A DNA stretch of 64,000 nucleotides from NCBI RefSeq assembly GCF_900103615.1, contig NZ_FNGW01000001.1, positions 248,001 through 312,000 on the forward strand, in the 5' to 3' direction. This document shows, piece by piece, positions 25,669-34,005 of the stretch (its first letter is position 1; each line of letters begins with the position of its first letter). The position numbers and the translations under genes are program-made. The DNA is from Romboutsia lituseburensis DSM 797. GTDB lineage: Bacteria > Bacillota > Clostridia > Peptostreptococcales > Peptostreptococcaceae. The notes below the pieces were generated by a model. It was not told the origin of the DNA. It worked only from the letters and a program-made list of their open reading frames with translations, and made no database searches.

Positions 25669-26763
25669 TTAATTATATGCTACTTCTTCCTTATTTTCAT
25701 TATATATTAACTCTTTAAAAACATATTTACTTGTACAAGCAGTTAAAAGACCTCCATATTCAACTAAAAATTCAATAGTGTCTCCAACTGAATAATTTTT
25801 CTCACTGTTAGTTACATTAAGTATCATATGATCTGAACTTGCACCTAATATTTCTATTTTTTTATCTACTGGCATTATACCATCTATGTTTATATCTTGT
25901 TTTCCTATCCCTACTATTGCTCTTTTTAATATTCCTTTATCTTCATATACAGGTACATTGCCAAATGCATCCATACCTATTTCACCTATAGGCAAAGATG
26001 GCTTTTCTTTTAATTCAACTATTTCACAAACTAACTTAAAAGCGTCTTGGTATGTTCCTTTTATTATATTTCCATAAGCAGTTTCACGACCAAGTGCTAT
26101 AGCCTCGCCTAATCTTAAGTTAGTTATTCCATCTGGCATATTCCATTTTTGAAGTAAATCTATTGAACTAGAGTTGCCTCCTGAAACAAATTCTAAAGGC
26201 ATATTATAATCTCTCTCTATTTGTTTAGATAATCTAGCTAATCTTCCTAAGTTTTCAGTTGATGGCATTATAGCACCATAACAAGTTAAATTTGTTCCTA
26301 TACCAAATAGTTTTATATTTTCTAACCTTAAAACTTCATCAACTACTTTAAAAAATTCATTTTCTTCAAAATATCCTTCTCTCAAGTCTCCTAAATCAAA
26401 CATTAAAACTATTTTATGAATTTTTCCTTTTGATTTAGCCTCTTCATTTAATTTATATATAGTTTTTAATTCTGAGTTAAAACTTATATCAACATATTCA
26501 ATTACATCTTTTATTTCACTAATCATAGGTATCCTAAGTAATATTTTAGGTAAATTTATATGTTGTAAGTTTTTTAAATTTTCTACTCTAGAATCTGCTA
26601 AATAATCTACATTTTCTTGACTTATTTCTTTTACTACTTCTGGTATTGCACAATATACTTTTGTAACCATAGCCATATCTAAATTATGAGTTTTACATAT
26701 ATCACTTAATGTAGATACGTTATGTTTTAATTTAGGAATATTTATTTCTAACCTAGGGTACAT
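25669..26763 (-). CDS. orr: Ornithine racemase (PLP, alanine-racemase fold)
   Basis: 364 residues of the alanine racemase N-terminal-domain family. The PLP lysine lies in MAMVTKVYCA (about residue 36); other conserved parts are VDYLADSR, KILLRIPM, LMFDLGDLREGY, GTNLTCYGA, FVSGGNSSS and LRLGEAIALG. The enzyme interconverts L- and D-ornithine, giving the D-isomer used by OraSE. It is the last gene of the ornithine cluster, as in the Clostridium sticklandii/C. difficile arrangement, and overlaps the GlmL-like gene by 16 bp, so the substrate assignment rests strongly on context. Confidence 0.9.
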   Translation of the reverse strand: MYPRLEINIPKLKHNVSTLSDICKTHNLDMAMVTKVYCAIPEVVKEISQENVDYLADSRVENLKNLQHINLPKILLRIPMISEIKDVIEYVDISFNSELKTIYKLNEEAKSKGKIHKIVLMFDLGDLREGYFEENEFFKVVDEVLRLENIKLFGIGTNLTCYGAIMPSTENLGRLARLSKQIERDYNMPLEFVSGGNSSSIDLLQKWNMPDGITNLRLGEAIALGRETAYGNIIKGTYQDAFKLVCEIVELKEKPSLPIGEIGMDAFGNVPVYEDKGILKRAIVGIGKQDINIDGIMPVDKKIEILGASSDHMILNVTNSEKNYSVGDTIEFLVEYGGLLTACTSKYVFKELIYNENKEEVAYN

Positions 26764-28139
26764 TCACTTTCCTCCTCTAGATTTAAACTTTTTAACATAA
26801 GCTTTAGGGATGCTTCTTCATATTTTTTAGATAAAACGCCTAGAGATGCCATTATATAATCATTATCAACTAGAATTTTTGCTTTTTCCTTTGGGAATAA
26901 TAAATCTTTGTTTTTGTTATATTCACAAATATACTTCATTATTTCTACTCTTTTAGGAAGTCTTGTTAAAGCTCCACCAGTTCCTACTACATATTTAACT
27001 TCAGTTAAATCTTTTCCTTCTGCTATTTTACTTTTTCCACTTGCACCATATACATTTCGAATAGTACCTGCATGTCTTTTTGTAGCACGAAGCACAGCTT
27101 CTCTTGTTAGTCTCTCAACAAATTCTTTCTGCTGAGGTGTTTTTGGTATTGGCAAATAATTATCCATTATTTCATCTATATTAATGTCTTTTAGCTCTTC
27201 TTGTAGCTTATCTTTACCTATAAGATTTACTATATTTTTCATATTAACATAGACACCTAAATCACCTTCAACACTTCTTTTTGCTACGGGCTCTGGATTT
27301 ACTAGTATTCTATTTATACCCTCACTACCTTCTGTTACAGAATGTAAATCTGTTGTTGCACCACCTACATCTATAACTATCAAGTCACCTATATGCTTTT
27401 TAAGAAGTTTTGCACTTTCCATTACTGCTCCTGGAGTTGGTGTTATATTTTCATTTACTAAATCTTTTATATGTTCCATTCCCGGTGCATTTGTTATATG
27501 CTCTTCAAATACATTTTGTATTACTTCTCTTGTTGGTTCTATATTTAAATAATCAATTTTTGGATATACATTATCAACTATATAAAGTTTATAATTTGTA
27601 TCTTCAAAAATTAACTTTATTTCTTCTTGATTTTCAATATTTCCTGCATATATAACTGGTACTCCTAAATTAAGTCCTGCTATAAGCTCTGCATTGTAAA
27701 TTGCCGTATCTCTTTCTCCGTAATCCACTCCACCTGCTATTAAAATTATATTAGGCTTAATTTCTTTTATTTCTTTTATATCTGTTCTTCTTATCTTTCC
27801 AGCTGTTACTTTGTGTATAACTGCTCCTGCACCTAAAGCCGCTTCTTTAGCTGCTTTTGCAGTCATATCATACACAAGTCCATGAACTGTCATTTTTAGC
27901 CCACCAGCTGCACTAGATGTTGCAAACATATCATCATATTCAATGCTATCTACACCTAATTTTTCAGCTAAATCTTTTATCGCTCCGTTAAGACCATTTC
28001 TTACATCTCCGCCTTCAAATACAGTTGTTGGTGCTTGTCCTTGACCTATAAACTTAGGGTCATTTGTATGAATGCCGAGAAAGGCATTTACAACTGTTGT
28101 TGTAGAGCCTATCTCAGCAACTAATACATCTATTTTCAT
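26748..28139 (-). CDS. GlmL/MutL-family accessory protein for ornithine aminomutase
   Basis: 463 residues of the ASKHA ATPase-like GlmL/MutL family: N-terminal phosphate-binding loop VAEIGSTTTVVNAF, FATSSAAGGL, IILIAGGVDYGE, LIVIDVGGATTDLHS, YVVGTGGALTRLP. GlmL (MutL) is encoded next to glutamate mutase, and family members probably act as reactivating chaperones that exchange damaged B12. Here it follows oraE by 3 nt and so most likely serves ornithine 4,5-aminomutase; the equivalent gene in other clostridial clusters has been called or-4. The ribosome binding site is weak, which fits translational coupling to oraE. Confidence 0.88.
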   Translation of the reverse strand: MKIDVLVAEIGSTTTVVNAFLGIHTNDPKFIGQGQAPTTVFEGGDVRNGLNGAIKDLAEKLGVDSIEYDDMFATSSAAGGLKMTVHGLVYDMTAKAAKEAALGAGAVIHKVTAGKIRRTDIKEIKEIKPNIILIAGGVDYGERDTAIYNAELIAGLNLGVPVIYAGNIENQEEIKLIFEDTNYKLYIVDNVYPKIDYLNIEPTREVIQNVFEEHITNAPGMEHIKDLVNENITPTPGAVMESAKLLKKHIGDLIVIDVGGATTDLHSVTEGSEGINRILVNPEPVAKRSVEGDLGVYVNMKNIVNLIGKDKLQEELKDINIDEIMDNYLPIPKTPQQKEFVERLTREAVLRATKRHAGTIRNVYGASGKSKIAEGKDLTEVKYVVGTGGALTRLPKRVEIMKYICEYNKNKDLLFPKEKAKILVDNDYIMASLGVLSKKYEEASLKLMLKSLNLEEESECTLG

Positions 28140-28142
28140 ATA

Positions 28143-30350
28143 CTATTTATTTGCTTCTCTTTCTCTTCTTTTTTCTACGAAGAATGTAGCAACATTAACT
28201 CCTCTGTCGCTTCTACCAAATCCTCCGTCCATTCCATTTTCAACTGCTATTTCAGGCGTAACTTGTGTTCCTCCAGCGGCTAATATAATATTATCTCTTA
28301 TTCCTTTTTCTATACAATACTCATGCATTTTTTTCATATTTTTATAATGTATATCATCATGACTTATTATAGTTGAAGCTAATATTGCGTCTGCATTTAA
28401 TTCTATTGCTGCATTTACTAATTTTTCAACTGGTACAGAAGTTCCTAGGTAATGACATTCTATACCATATTTTTCTATTCCACCATGTTTTATATCAATT
28501 ACTTCTCTAAGTCCAACAGAGTGTTCATCTTCGCCTACTGTTGCACAAACTATTTTAAATGGTTTTGCTTCTATATCTGCTCTTATTTCTTCATCAGTCA
28601 TTATTTTTTGTTCTTCTGGTATAACTAAATCAGCTATATCTATACTAAATGGAACTTTTCCTTTTATTTCTATTCTAGTACCTTCAGCAGAGTGCATTAC
28701 TTCTCTACTTATAACCTCTGGATCTTCTAAATTCATTTTTTTAGCAAATTCAAGTGCTGCAAATTCTGCAGTTCTCTTGTCTGTTGGTAACATCATAGTA
28801 AGCATTACTGTTCCATCAGCACACCATTCCATTTCTGGTTTTATTTTAGTAGAATTTCTAAATTCTGCTACTTCTTTAAGTCTAACATTTACATTATCCA
28901 TATCATCTAATTCATCTATATATATTATTTTTGAAGGATCTTCAAATGTACATCCATCTATCAATTTTGCAGGATCTAGTGCACAAGTTCCATCATATTG
29001 AGCTACGTTATTATATCCATAGTGAGCAGTTACTGGAGCTAAGTAGTCTTCATCTCTTTCATAAACAGTACCTACTCCTACTCCGTCTTTTATTTTTCTA
29101 GCTATACCGTCACCATTTCTTTCTGGATAATTTCCTGAGTCAACAAAGAATCCTTGCTCAACTGCTTCAAAGTATCCTCCAGCTTCTATTATTTCTTCCA
29201 TATATAATACAGCTCTTTCTTTTAATTCACGAGCAGTATCTCTTAATTGTCCAGTTTCTTTAAGTTCTATCATATCCATAAGTCCATCCATACCAACTAG
29301 TGCTTGTTTTGCAGTGTCACAAGCTTCTATGTTATACATATGCCAAGGAACATTTCTTCCTTCATCTGGAGTTATAGTAGATTGTATATCAGCTCTTGTT
29401 AAAACTGATGTTAATAAGTTAAGAACATGAGTTACTGTAGCTTCTCTAGTTGATGAATCCATATATTTAGTATTCATTTGAGCTCTCATTTTATAATCAC
29501 TAAATAGTTCTCTAAGTGCTACTGCATATGGTAAGTCTAGAGTTAAACATGGAGCTGGCGGTGCTGTTGGAGGAACTGTTGATAAACATATATTTTCTTT
29601 TTTGATTCCTACTTTTTCAGAAAAGATTGAGTTTAAAGCATGCTGAACCATAAGTTCTGGCATAACTTTCCAAGCTTCTCTAGCAGTTGCATTTGCATTA
29701 TGAGCCCCATCTATTTGAGCCATATCTGAAAATGCCATTATAGTTTTTGCTTCACAAGCATCAACAAATGATCTTATCATATTTATATTTCTATATAATA
29801 CGTTGTATTGAGGATCTTGATGTGCTCCATTTACGCCTTCTTCTGCAAACATTACAGCAACTTCAGGTCCTGCAACTCCACTTACATAAGAATGGTAATT
29901 TATTGGTCTTCCTACTTCTTCTTCTATAAAATCTAAAGCTTTTCTTTGTGCTCTTACTTGTTTTCTAGTTATAGGTACTCCCCCTATACCTTGTGGTGTA
30001 CCTTCTATAAGCCCATCAAAGTGAGATTGACCAGCTGTTCTTATAACCATTATATGATCCGCTCCATGGTAAGCTGCCATTCTCATTCTTCTTATATCAT
30101 CTTCAAATCTACCTGAAGCTATTTCTGTTGTTATTACTGCTTTTGGTTGAGGATCTATATTGTTAAAATATTTTGCTGATGGAAGTGCTACACTATCTTT
30201 TAAAGGAGCTGAACAATCTTGGTATTTAAAAGGTCCCATTTCTAAATCTTTTTCATTTTCTCTCCAAGTCCAACCCCTTCTTTTTGGTACGTAGTTTTCT
30301 AGATCTTTTAATATATATTCTATATCTAATTTTTTATTTTCTTTTAGCAT
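28143..30350 (-). CDS. oraE: D-ornithine 4,5-aminomutase, large (B12/PLP) subunit OraE
   Basis: 735 residues: a TIM-barrel PLP- and adenosylcobalamin-binding region (TTEIASGRFEDDIRRMRMAA, HYHSYVSGVAGPEV-like segment, DMAQIDGAHNANATAREA) and a C-terminal Rossmann cobalamin domain (about 600-725) with DEHSVG, the DxHxxG base-off B12 motif, then ILASTIIS and LAAGGTQVTPE. With OraS it moves the 5-amino group of D-ornithine to C4, giving 2,4-diaminopentanoate. It overlaps oraS by 7 bp, with AAGGAGGGT as ribosome binding site inside the end of oraS. Length and motifs are those of the family; no defect seen. Confidence 0.96.
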   Translation of the reverse strand: MLKENKKLDIEYILKDLENYVPKRRGWTWRENEKDLEMGPFKYQDCSAPLKDSVALPSAKYFNNIDPQPKAVITTEIASGRFEDDIRRMRMAAYHGADHIMVIRTAGQSHFDGLIEGTPQGIGGVPITRKQVRAQRKALDFIEEEVGRPINYHSYVSGVAGPEVAVMFAEEGVNGAHQDPQYNVLYRNINMIRSFVDACEAKTIMAFSDMAQIDGAHNANATAREAWKVMPELMVQHALNSIFSEKVGIKKENICLSTVPPTAPPAPCLTLDLPYAVALRELFSDYKMRAQMNTKYMDSSTREATVTHVLNLLTSVLTRADIQSTITPDEGRNVPWHMYNIEACDTAKQALVGMDGLMDMIELKETGQLRDTARELKERAVLYMEEIIEAGGYFEAVEQGFFVDSGNYPERNGDGIARKIKDGVGVGTVYERDEDYLAPVTAHYGYNNVAQYDGTCALDPAKLIDGCTFEDPSKIIYIDELDDMDNVNVRLKEVAEFRNSTKIKPEMEWCADGTVMLTMMLPTDKRTAEFAALEFAKKMNLEDPEVISREVMHSAEGTRIEIKGKVPFSIDIADLVIPEEQKIMTDEEIRADIEAKPFKIVCATVGEDEHSVGLREVIDIKHGGIEKYGIECHYLGTSVPVEKLVNAAIELNADAILASTIISHDDIHYKNMKKMHEYCIEKGIRDNIILAAGGTQVTPEIAVENGMDGGFGRSDRGVNVATFFVEKRREREANK

Positions 30351-30718
30351 GATACACCCTCCTTAGCAAATAAATTAACTACCTCATCCCAGCATTTCCC
30401 ATTCACTAACATAAGTCCTGCTTCTCTTATACTTATCTGTTTTTCTCTTGCTAATTTGTATACAACATGACCTGCACCTTTACTTATAAGATTATTTTCA
30501 AGTACACCATTTACTATTTCCTTAGCTTCAAGTGAAGAGAATCCCATTCTTAAAAGAACAGATCTTTCTATTGATGGACTTGTATTTTTCTTTCCAAGCT
30601 CTAGCATTGGAGTAACTATTTCTTCTGCTAACTTCCAAAATCTATCCTTTAATTCTTGATCACTCAAATTAGCTAAGTGAGTTCTTCGTTCTTGAAAATC
30701 ATCTAATCTTTTTTTCAT
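30344..30718 (-). CDS. oraS: D-ornithine 4,5-aminomutase, small subunit OraS
   Basis: 124 residues matching the small subunit of ornithine aminomutase: N-terminal KRLDDFQERRTHLANLSDQEL, PMLELGKKNTSPSIERSVLLRMGFSS, KGAGHVVYKLA. The subunit has no cofactor of its own and completes the OraSE heterodimer pair. A GGGGG box lies just before the ATG. It follows ortB by 47 bp and overlaps oraE by 7 bp. Confidence 0.95.
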   Translation of the reverse strand: MKKRLDDFQERRTHLANLSDQELKDRFWKLAEEIVTPMLELGKKNTSPSIERSVLLRMGFSSLEAKEIVNGVLENNLISKGAGHVVYKLAREKQISIREAGLMLVNGKCWDEVVNLFAKEGVSC

Positions 30719-30765
30719 GATAATCCCCCTAATTATTTTTTAGTTTTGTTTATACTAGCAAATAT

Positions 30766-32190
30766 CTAACAAGACTTTATAGACAATAACTCTTTTTCTA
30801 CATCTTTTACAAATTCTTCACTACATTTACAATCTTTAGCTAAGAACCTTATATCTTCATCACTTAATGAAGATACATTATTGTTTTCTATAGCATTTTT
30901 TATATATGATTTTCTTATCTTATCAATGTTTATATCTTTTGATTTTATTAGACTTGGATGTGATGGCAATATTAAATTTTCTCCACAGATTTCATCTTGT
31001 GGATTTCCAAACTTAATTTCTATACCATTTTCACGAGCAAATGTAAGCTGTGGATTTATATGTTTTCCAGCTCCTGTATACTCAGTTTCTTGAACTATTA
31101 TTATTTGATCTTCATCTAGTTCTTGAGCTAAACTAAATGCAGCAGTAAGTGAAGTGTTTCCTGCAGGTCCTCTTTCTAATCCTTCTAATTGAGCAAGAAG
31201 CTCTGTCATATAAAATACTTCGCCTTGATTAACTGTTACATATCTATCCATATATCGAAGTGGTCTTGCTGCTGATCTTGGTACATCAGATCTATCCGGC
31301 CAAGTACAAAATGGTATTCCAAATCCTGTATGACCTGTTGTAAATGATTTTTTATTGAATTGATTATCACTTGCCATGTGAAGTCCTTTTAAATTTACAC
31401 TTGCGCCAACTACTTTAGTGTCAGTTGCACCTGCTTTTATTAAACCTCTTGCAGTTCCTGTTAAGTTTCCTCCACCTGCATTTGTACAAACTACTATATC
31501 TGGATCTTTACCTAATCGTTCTCTACATTGCATAGCTATTTCATATCCTAATGTTTCAACTCCAGCTATCCCAAATGGAGAATATAATGATGCATTAAAA
31601 TAACCTGTCTCTTCTAACATAAGTAAGAACGTATAAAATAACTCAGGTCCTACTGTTAATTGAACAACTTCTGCACCATAAGCTTCACATTTTCTTGCTT
31701 TTTCTATGATTTCAGGTTGGCCTATACCTCTGCTATCATAACATTCTTGAACTATTATACATTTTAATCCTTGCATAGCGGCTTGTGATGCAACTGCTGC
31801 ACCATAATTTCCACTAGTTGCTGCTATTACACCTTTATATCCCATTTTTTTTGCATGATAAACTGCAGTTGCAGCTCTTCTTGCTTTAAAACTTCCAGAA
31901 GCATTAGCTGCTTCATCTTTTATAAATATTCTAGCCCCTTTACCTTTTGGAGCAACTTTTCTTGCTAATTTAGTTATATTTTTAAGTTCTACTATAGGAG
32001 TATTTCCTACTGCATAATTTGATTGTATAGTTTCTATTTCTTCTAATGAGTAACCTGTTTCTCTCATCATTTTTTCATAATCAAATGAAACTCCTTTATT
32101 TTCAAATTCAGCATAATCTATTCCTATTGCATTTTTCATTATTTCATTTTTTCTATTCATTACAGCTTCATAGCTATTTTCCTTAATCAT
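30766..32190 (-). CDS. ortB: 2-amino-4-ketopentanoate thiolase, beta (PLP) subunit OrtB
   Basis: 474 residues of fold-type II PLP enzyme, threonine-synthase-like: PLP Lys in NASGSFKARRAA (about residue 100), VIAATSGNYGAAVAS, VCTNAGGGNLTGTARG as the phosphate-binding Gly-rich loop, and RGPAGNTSLTAAFSLAQE. With OrtA it cleaves 2-amino-4-ketopentanoate with CoA, giving acetyl-CoA and D-alanine. The ATG overlaps the end of ortA by 8 bp. Family length and motifs are intact. Confidence 0.95.
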   Translation of the reverse strand: MIKENSYEAVMNRKNEIMKNAIGIDYAEFENKGVSFDYEKMMRETGYSLEEIETIQSNYAVGNTPIVELKNITKLARKVAPKGKGARIFIKDEAANASGSFKARRAATAVYHAKKMGYKGVIAATSGNYGAAVASQAAMQGLKCIIVQECYDSRGIGQPEIIEKARKCEAYGAEVVQLTVGPELFYTFLLMLEETGYFNASLYSPFGIAGVETLGYEIAMQCRERLGKDPDIVVCTNAGGGNLTGTARGLIKAGATDTKVVGASVNLKGLHMASDNQFNKKSFTTGHTGFGIPFCTWPDRSDVPRSAARPLRYMDRYVTVNQGEVFYMTELLAQLEGLERGPAGNTSLTAAFSLAQELDEDQIIIVQETEYTGAGKHINPQLTFARENGIEIKFGNPQDEICGENLILPSHPSLIKSKDINIDKIRKSYIKNAIENNNVSSLSDEDIRFLAKDCKCSEEFVKDVEKELLSIKSC

Positions 32191-32491
32191 CTAGTTCACC
32201 TCCAAATAGTATATCTCTTGCTTGAATTCCTATTTGAAGTAACTCAGGTATGCATTTTCCATAATCATGTGTATAATAAGGATTTACTTTTACTAAGTTC
32301 CCTACTGCACATCTTCCTGTTATAGTATTTACTTTTACTAAATCTCCTATATTAGCATCATTATCTATAAATCCCTTAACCCACATTTCTAAAGGATGAG
32401 CTTTTGTATCCTCTGGAACTTGTGGAGCTCTTTGACTGGGATTAAGTACAATATTGTGAATTATAACCCAATCACCACGTTTAGCATCCAT
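32183..32491 (-). CDS. ortA: 2-amino-4-ketopentanoate thiolase, alpha subunit OrtA
   Basis: 102 residues matching the small alpha subunit: GDWVIIHNIVLNPSQRAPQVPEDTKAHPLEMWVKG, TGRCAVGNLVKVNPYYTHDYG. It pairs with OrtB to form the thiolase that splits the ornithine carbon skeleton. The gene overlaps ortB and lies about 100 bp after ord, with an intergenic stem-loop between. Confidence 0.94.
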   Translation of the reverse strand: MDAKRGDWVIIHNIVLNPSQRAPQVPEDTKAHPLEMWVKGFIDNDANIGDLVKVNTITGRCAVGNLVKVNPYYTHDYGKCIPELLQIGIQARDILFGGELDD

Positions 32492-32511
32492 ATCAACAAT
32501 CTCCCTTTTAT

Positions 32512-32555
32512 TTCGTGCTAGCTAAGTTTTTGTCATAACAGCTAACTAGCACGAA
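32512..32555 (-). other. Stem-loop in the ord-ortA intergenic region
   Basis: Ten perfect base pairs (TTCGTGCTAG at 32512-32521 with CTAGCACGAA at 32546-32555) around a 24-nt loop. No T run follows on the minus strand, so it is not a normal terminator. It may be a processing or mRNA-stability element that sets different levels of Ord and OrtAB. Confidence 0.6.
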
Positions 32556-32593
32556 TATTTAATTATATTTTTATATATTTAAAAGCAAATATT

Positions 32594-33658
32594 TTATGCT
32601 TCTACATTTTCTTTTAATTGCACTAACTCACGTACATCACCCATTATAGCTCTTGGAACTGGTATATCTAACATTGTTTTAAGTCCTGGTATTGCATTAA
32701 TTACATGTGGTATAGAGTTTACACACATAGCTATTGTTCCTATTCCACCTGGTATTTCTGGAGTTATTTGTAAATCTATATTTGGAGTTCCTTTTATACT
32801 TACATAATCACCTGTAGACAAACCTTCTAAATGAGGTAATATTTGTTGTGGATGTTCCATCTCTACTTTCATTTGTCCATCTACATATCCATATCCACAC
32901 TGTCTGCATCCAGCTACATTTCCTGCTTGAACTTCTGCATATTCACTTTTTCTATATACATTACTCATTATTGGTTCTCTAGTTTGATCTATTTTTTCTA
33001 AGTTCCATCCTATTCCGTCAGTTATCATTCTTATAGACTCAGGGAATCCTACATGCCCTGCTATAGATCCATCTTCTACACCTTTTTCAAATACTTCTTT
33101 AGTAACACCTACTCCTTGTTCTACCATAACAGCAGTTCCAAACGGAGATAAATCATTTACTCTCGCAGCCTTTATGTAATCTACTTCTTCACAAGTTCCA
33201 GTTAATGCAAGTATTAATAAATCAAGTACAAACCCAGGATTTATTCCAGTACCTAAAACTGATACTCCATTTTCCTTAGCTATTTTATCTAACTCTTTAG
33301 CTAATTCTGGTTCTTGAGCTTGTGGATATGCCATTTCTTCAGCAGTTGATATAACATTTATTTTTCTTTCTAAAACATGTTTTATTTTATCAAATGCCCC
33401 TTTTGTAAAAGAATCTGTTGCAATTAATACTACATCTGCACATTCTTCTGTGAATACTACATTTGCATCAGAGTTTATTATAACTTCTGGTTTCTCTCCT
33501 CTTTCACAACCTAAAACTTCATACATACTTTTATTAACTCTTTCTGGATGCATATCGCATACGCCAACTATATCTATTCCTTTTTTCTTAAGAAGCATTT
33601 TTGCCATTCCACTACCCATTGCTCCAAATCCCCAAATTCCAACTTTAACATTTCTCAT
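32594..33658 (-). CDS. ord: 2,4-diaminopentanoate dehydrogenase Ord
   Basis: 354 residues with an N-terminal NAD(P)-binding fold (KVGIWGFGAMGSGMAKML), then VGVCDMHPERVNKS, the NAD-side VVLIATDSF, and GTGINPGFVLDLL. This matches the clostridial diaminopentanoate dehydrogenase group related to dihydrodipicolinate reductase-like enzymes. It oxidatively deaminates 2,4-diaminopentanoate to 2-amino-4-ketopentanoate and ammonia with NAD(P)+. It is the first gene of the operon, with AGGGGGAAT before the ATG and the sigma-54 promoter about 40 bp upstream. Confidence 0.94.
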   Translation of the reverse strand: MRNVKVGIWGFGAMGSGMAKMLLKKKGIDIVGVCDMHPERVNKSMYEVLGCERGEKPEVIINSDANVVFTEECADVVLIATDSFTKGAFDKIKHVLERKINVISTAEEMAYPQAQEPELAKELDKIAKENGVSVLGTGINPGFVLDLLILALTGTCEEVDYIKAARVNDLSPFGTAVMVEQGVGVTKEVFEKGVEDGSIAGHVGFPESIRMITDGIGWNLEKIDQTREPIMSNVYRKSEYAEVQAGNVAGCRQCGYGYVDGQMKVEMEHPQQILPHLEGLSTGDYVSIKGTPNIDLQITPEIPGGIGTIAMCVNSIPHVINAIPGLKTMLDIPVPRAIMGDVRELVQLKENVEA

Positions 33659-33698
33659 TTTTTAATTCCCCCTTATTATTTTTTCTGTCTTTTATTTA

Positions 33699-33714
33699 AG
33701 CAATTACCATGCCA
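33699..33714 (-). promoter_or_regulatory. Sigma-54 promoter of the ornithine operon
   Basis: The minus strand reads TGGCATGGTAATTGCT: -24 element TGGCAT (one mismatch to TGGCAC), 10 bases between GG and GC, and -12 element TTGCT. The start of transcription would be near 33688, 30 nt before the ord ATG. A sigma-54 activator gene sits directly upstream. Confidence 0.82.
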
Positions 33715-33870
33715 AATTTTTATTTAATTTTATTTTTTTTATTTTTTTAAAATTTAAAACAGTTTCAAAGCGTGTGAAATAAATACTATTTTAAAAATTA
33801 TAAAAAATAATATTTTTAGAAAATTTCCAATTATTAAAAAATACTCGTCCGTATATTGCTTTTTAATAAA

Positions 33871-33917
33871 AAAAGAGCATTAAATTTTGCATATACTGCA
33901 AAATTTTTTGCTCTTTA
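33871..33917 (-). terminator. Terminator of the sigma-54 activator gene
   Basis: A compound hairpin: outer arms AAAGAGCA/TGCTCTTT and inner arms AAATTTTGCA/TGCAAAATTT around TATAC. On the minus strand it is followed by TTTTTTTATT. It separates the activator gene from the ord promoter. Confidence 0.78.
33876..33912 (-). promoter_or_regulatory. Tandem TGC-N10-GCA-like dyads, putative enhancer of the ord operon
   Basis: AGCATTAAATTTTGCA (33876-33891) and TGCAAAATTTTTTGCT (33897-33912), 21 bp apart, lie about 165-200 bp upstream of the -24/-12 promoter. The second matches the NhaC-gene dyad at 5892-5907 in 13 of 16 positions. They coincide with the terminator hairpin of the activator gene, whose symmetry may create part of the pattern. 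Confidence 0.45.
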
Positions 33918-34005
33918 ACTATTTAATCTAATTCTTATATTATATTTTATAAAGATTATTCAATAAATATTAAAATATACCATTTTAGTGCTTAACTAAA
34001 AATAA

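Noticed and set aside
33779-33870. Extra ORF or small RNA between ord and the activator
   Set aside because: The stretch is A/T homopolymer-rich without start codon plus ribosome binding site, and is fully explained as spacer between enhancer-like dyads and the -24/-12 promoter.
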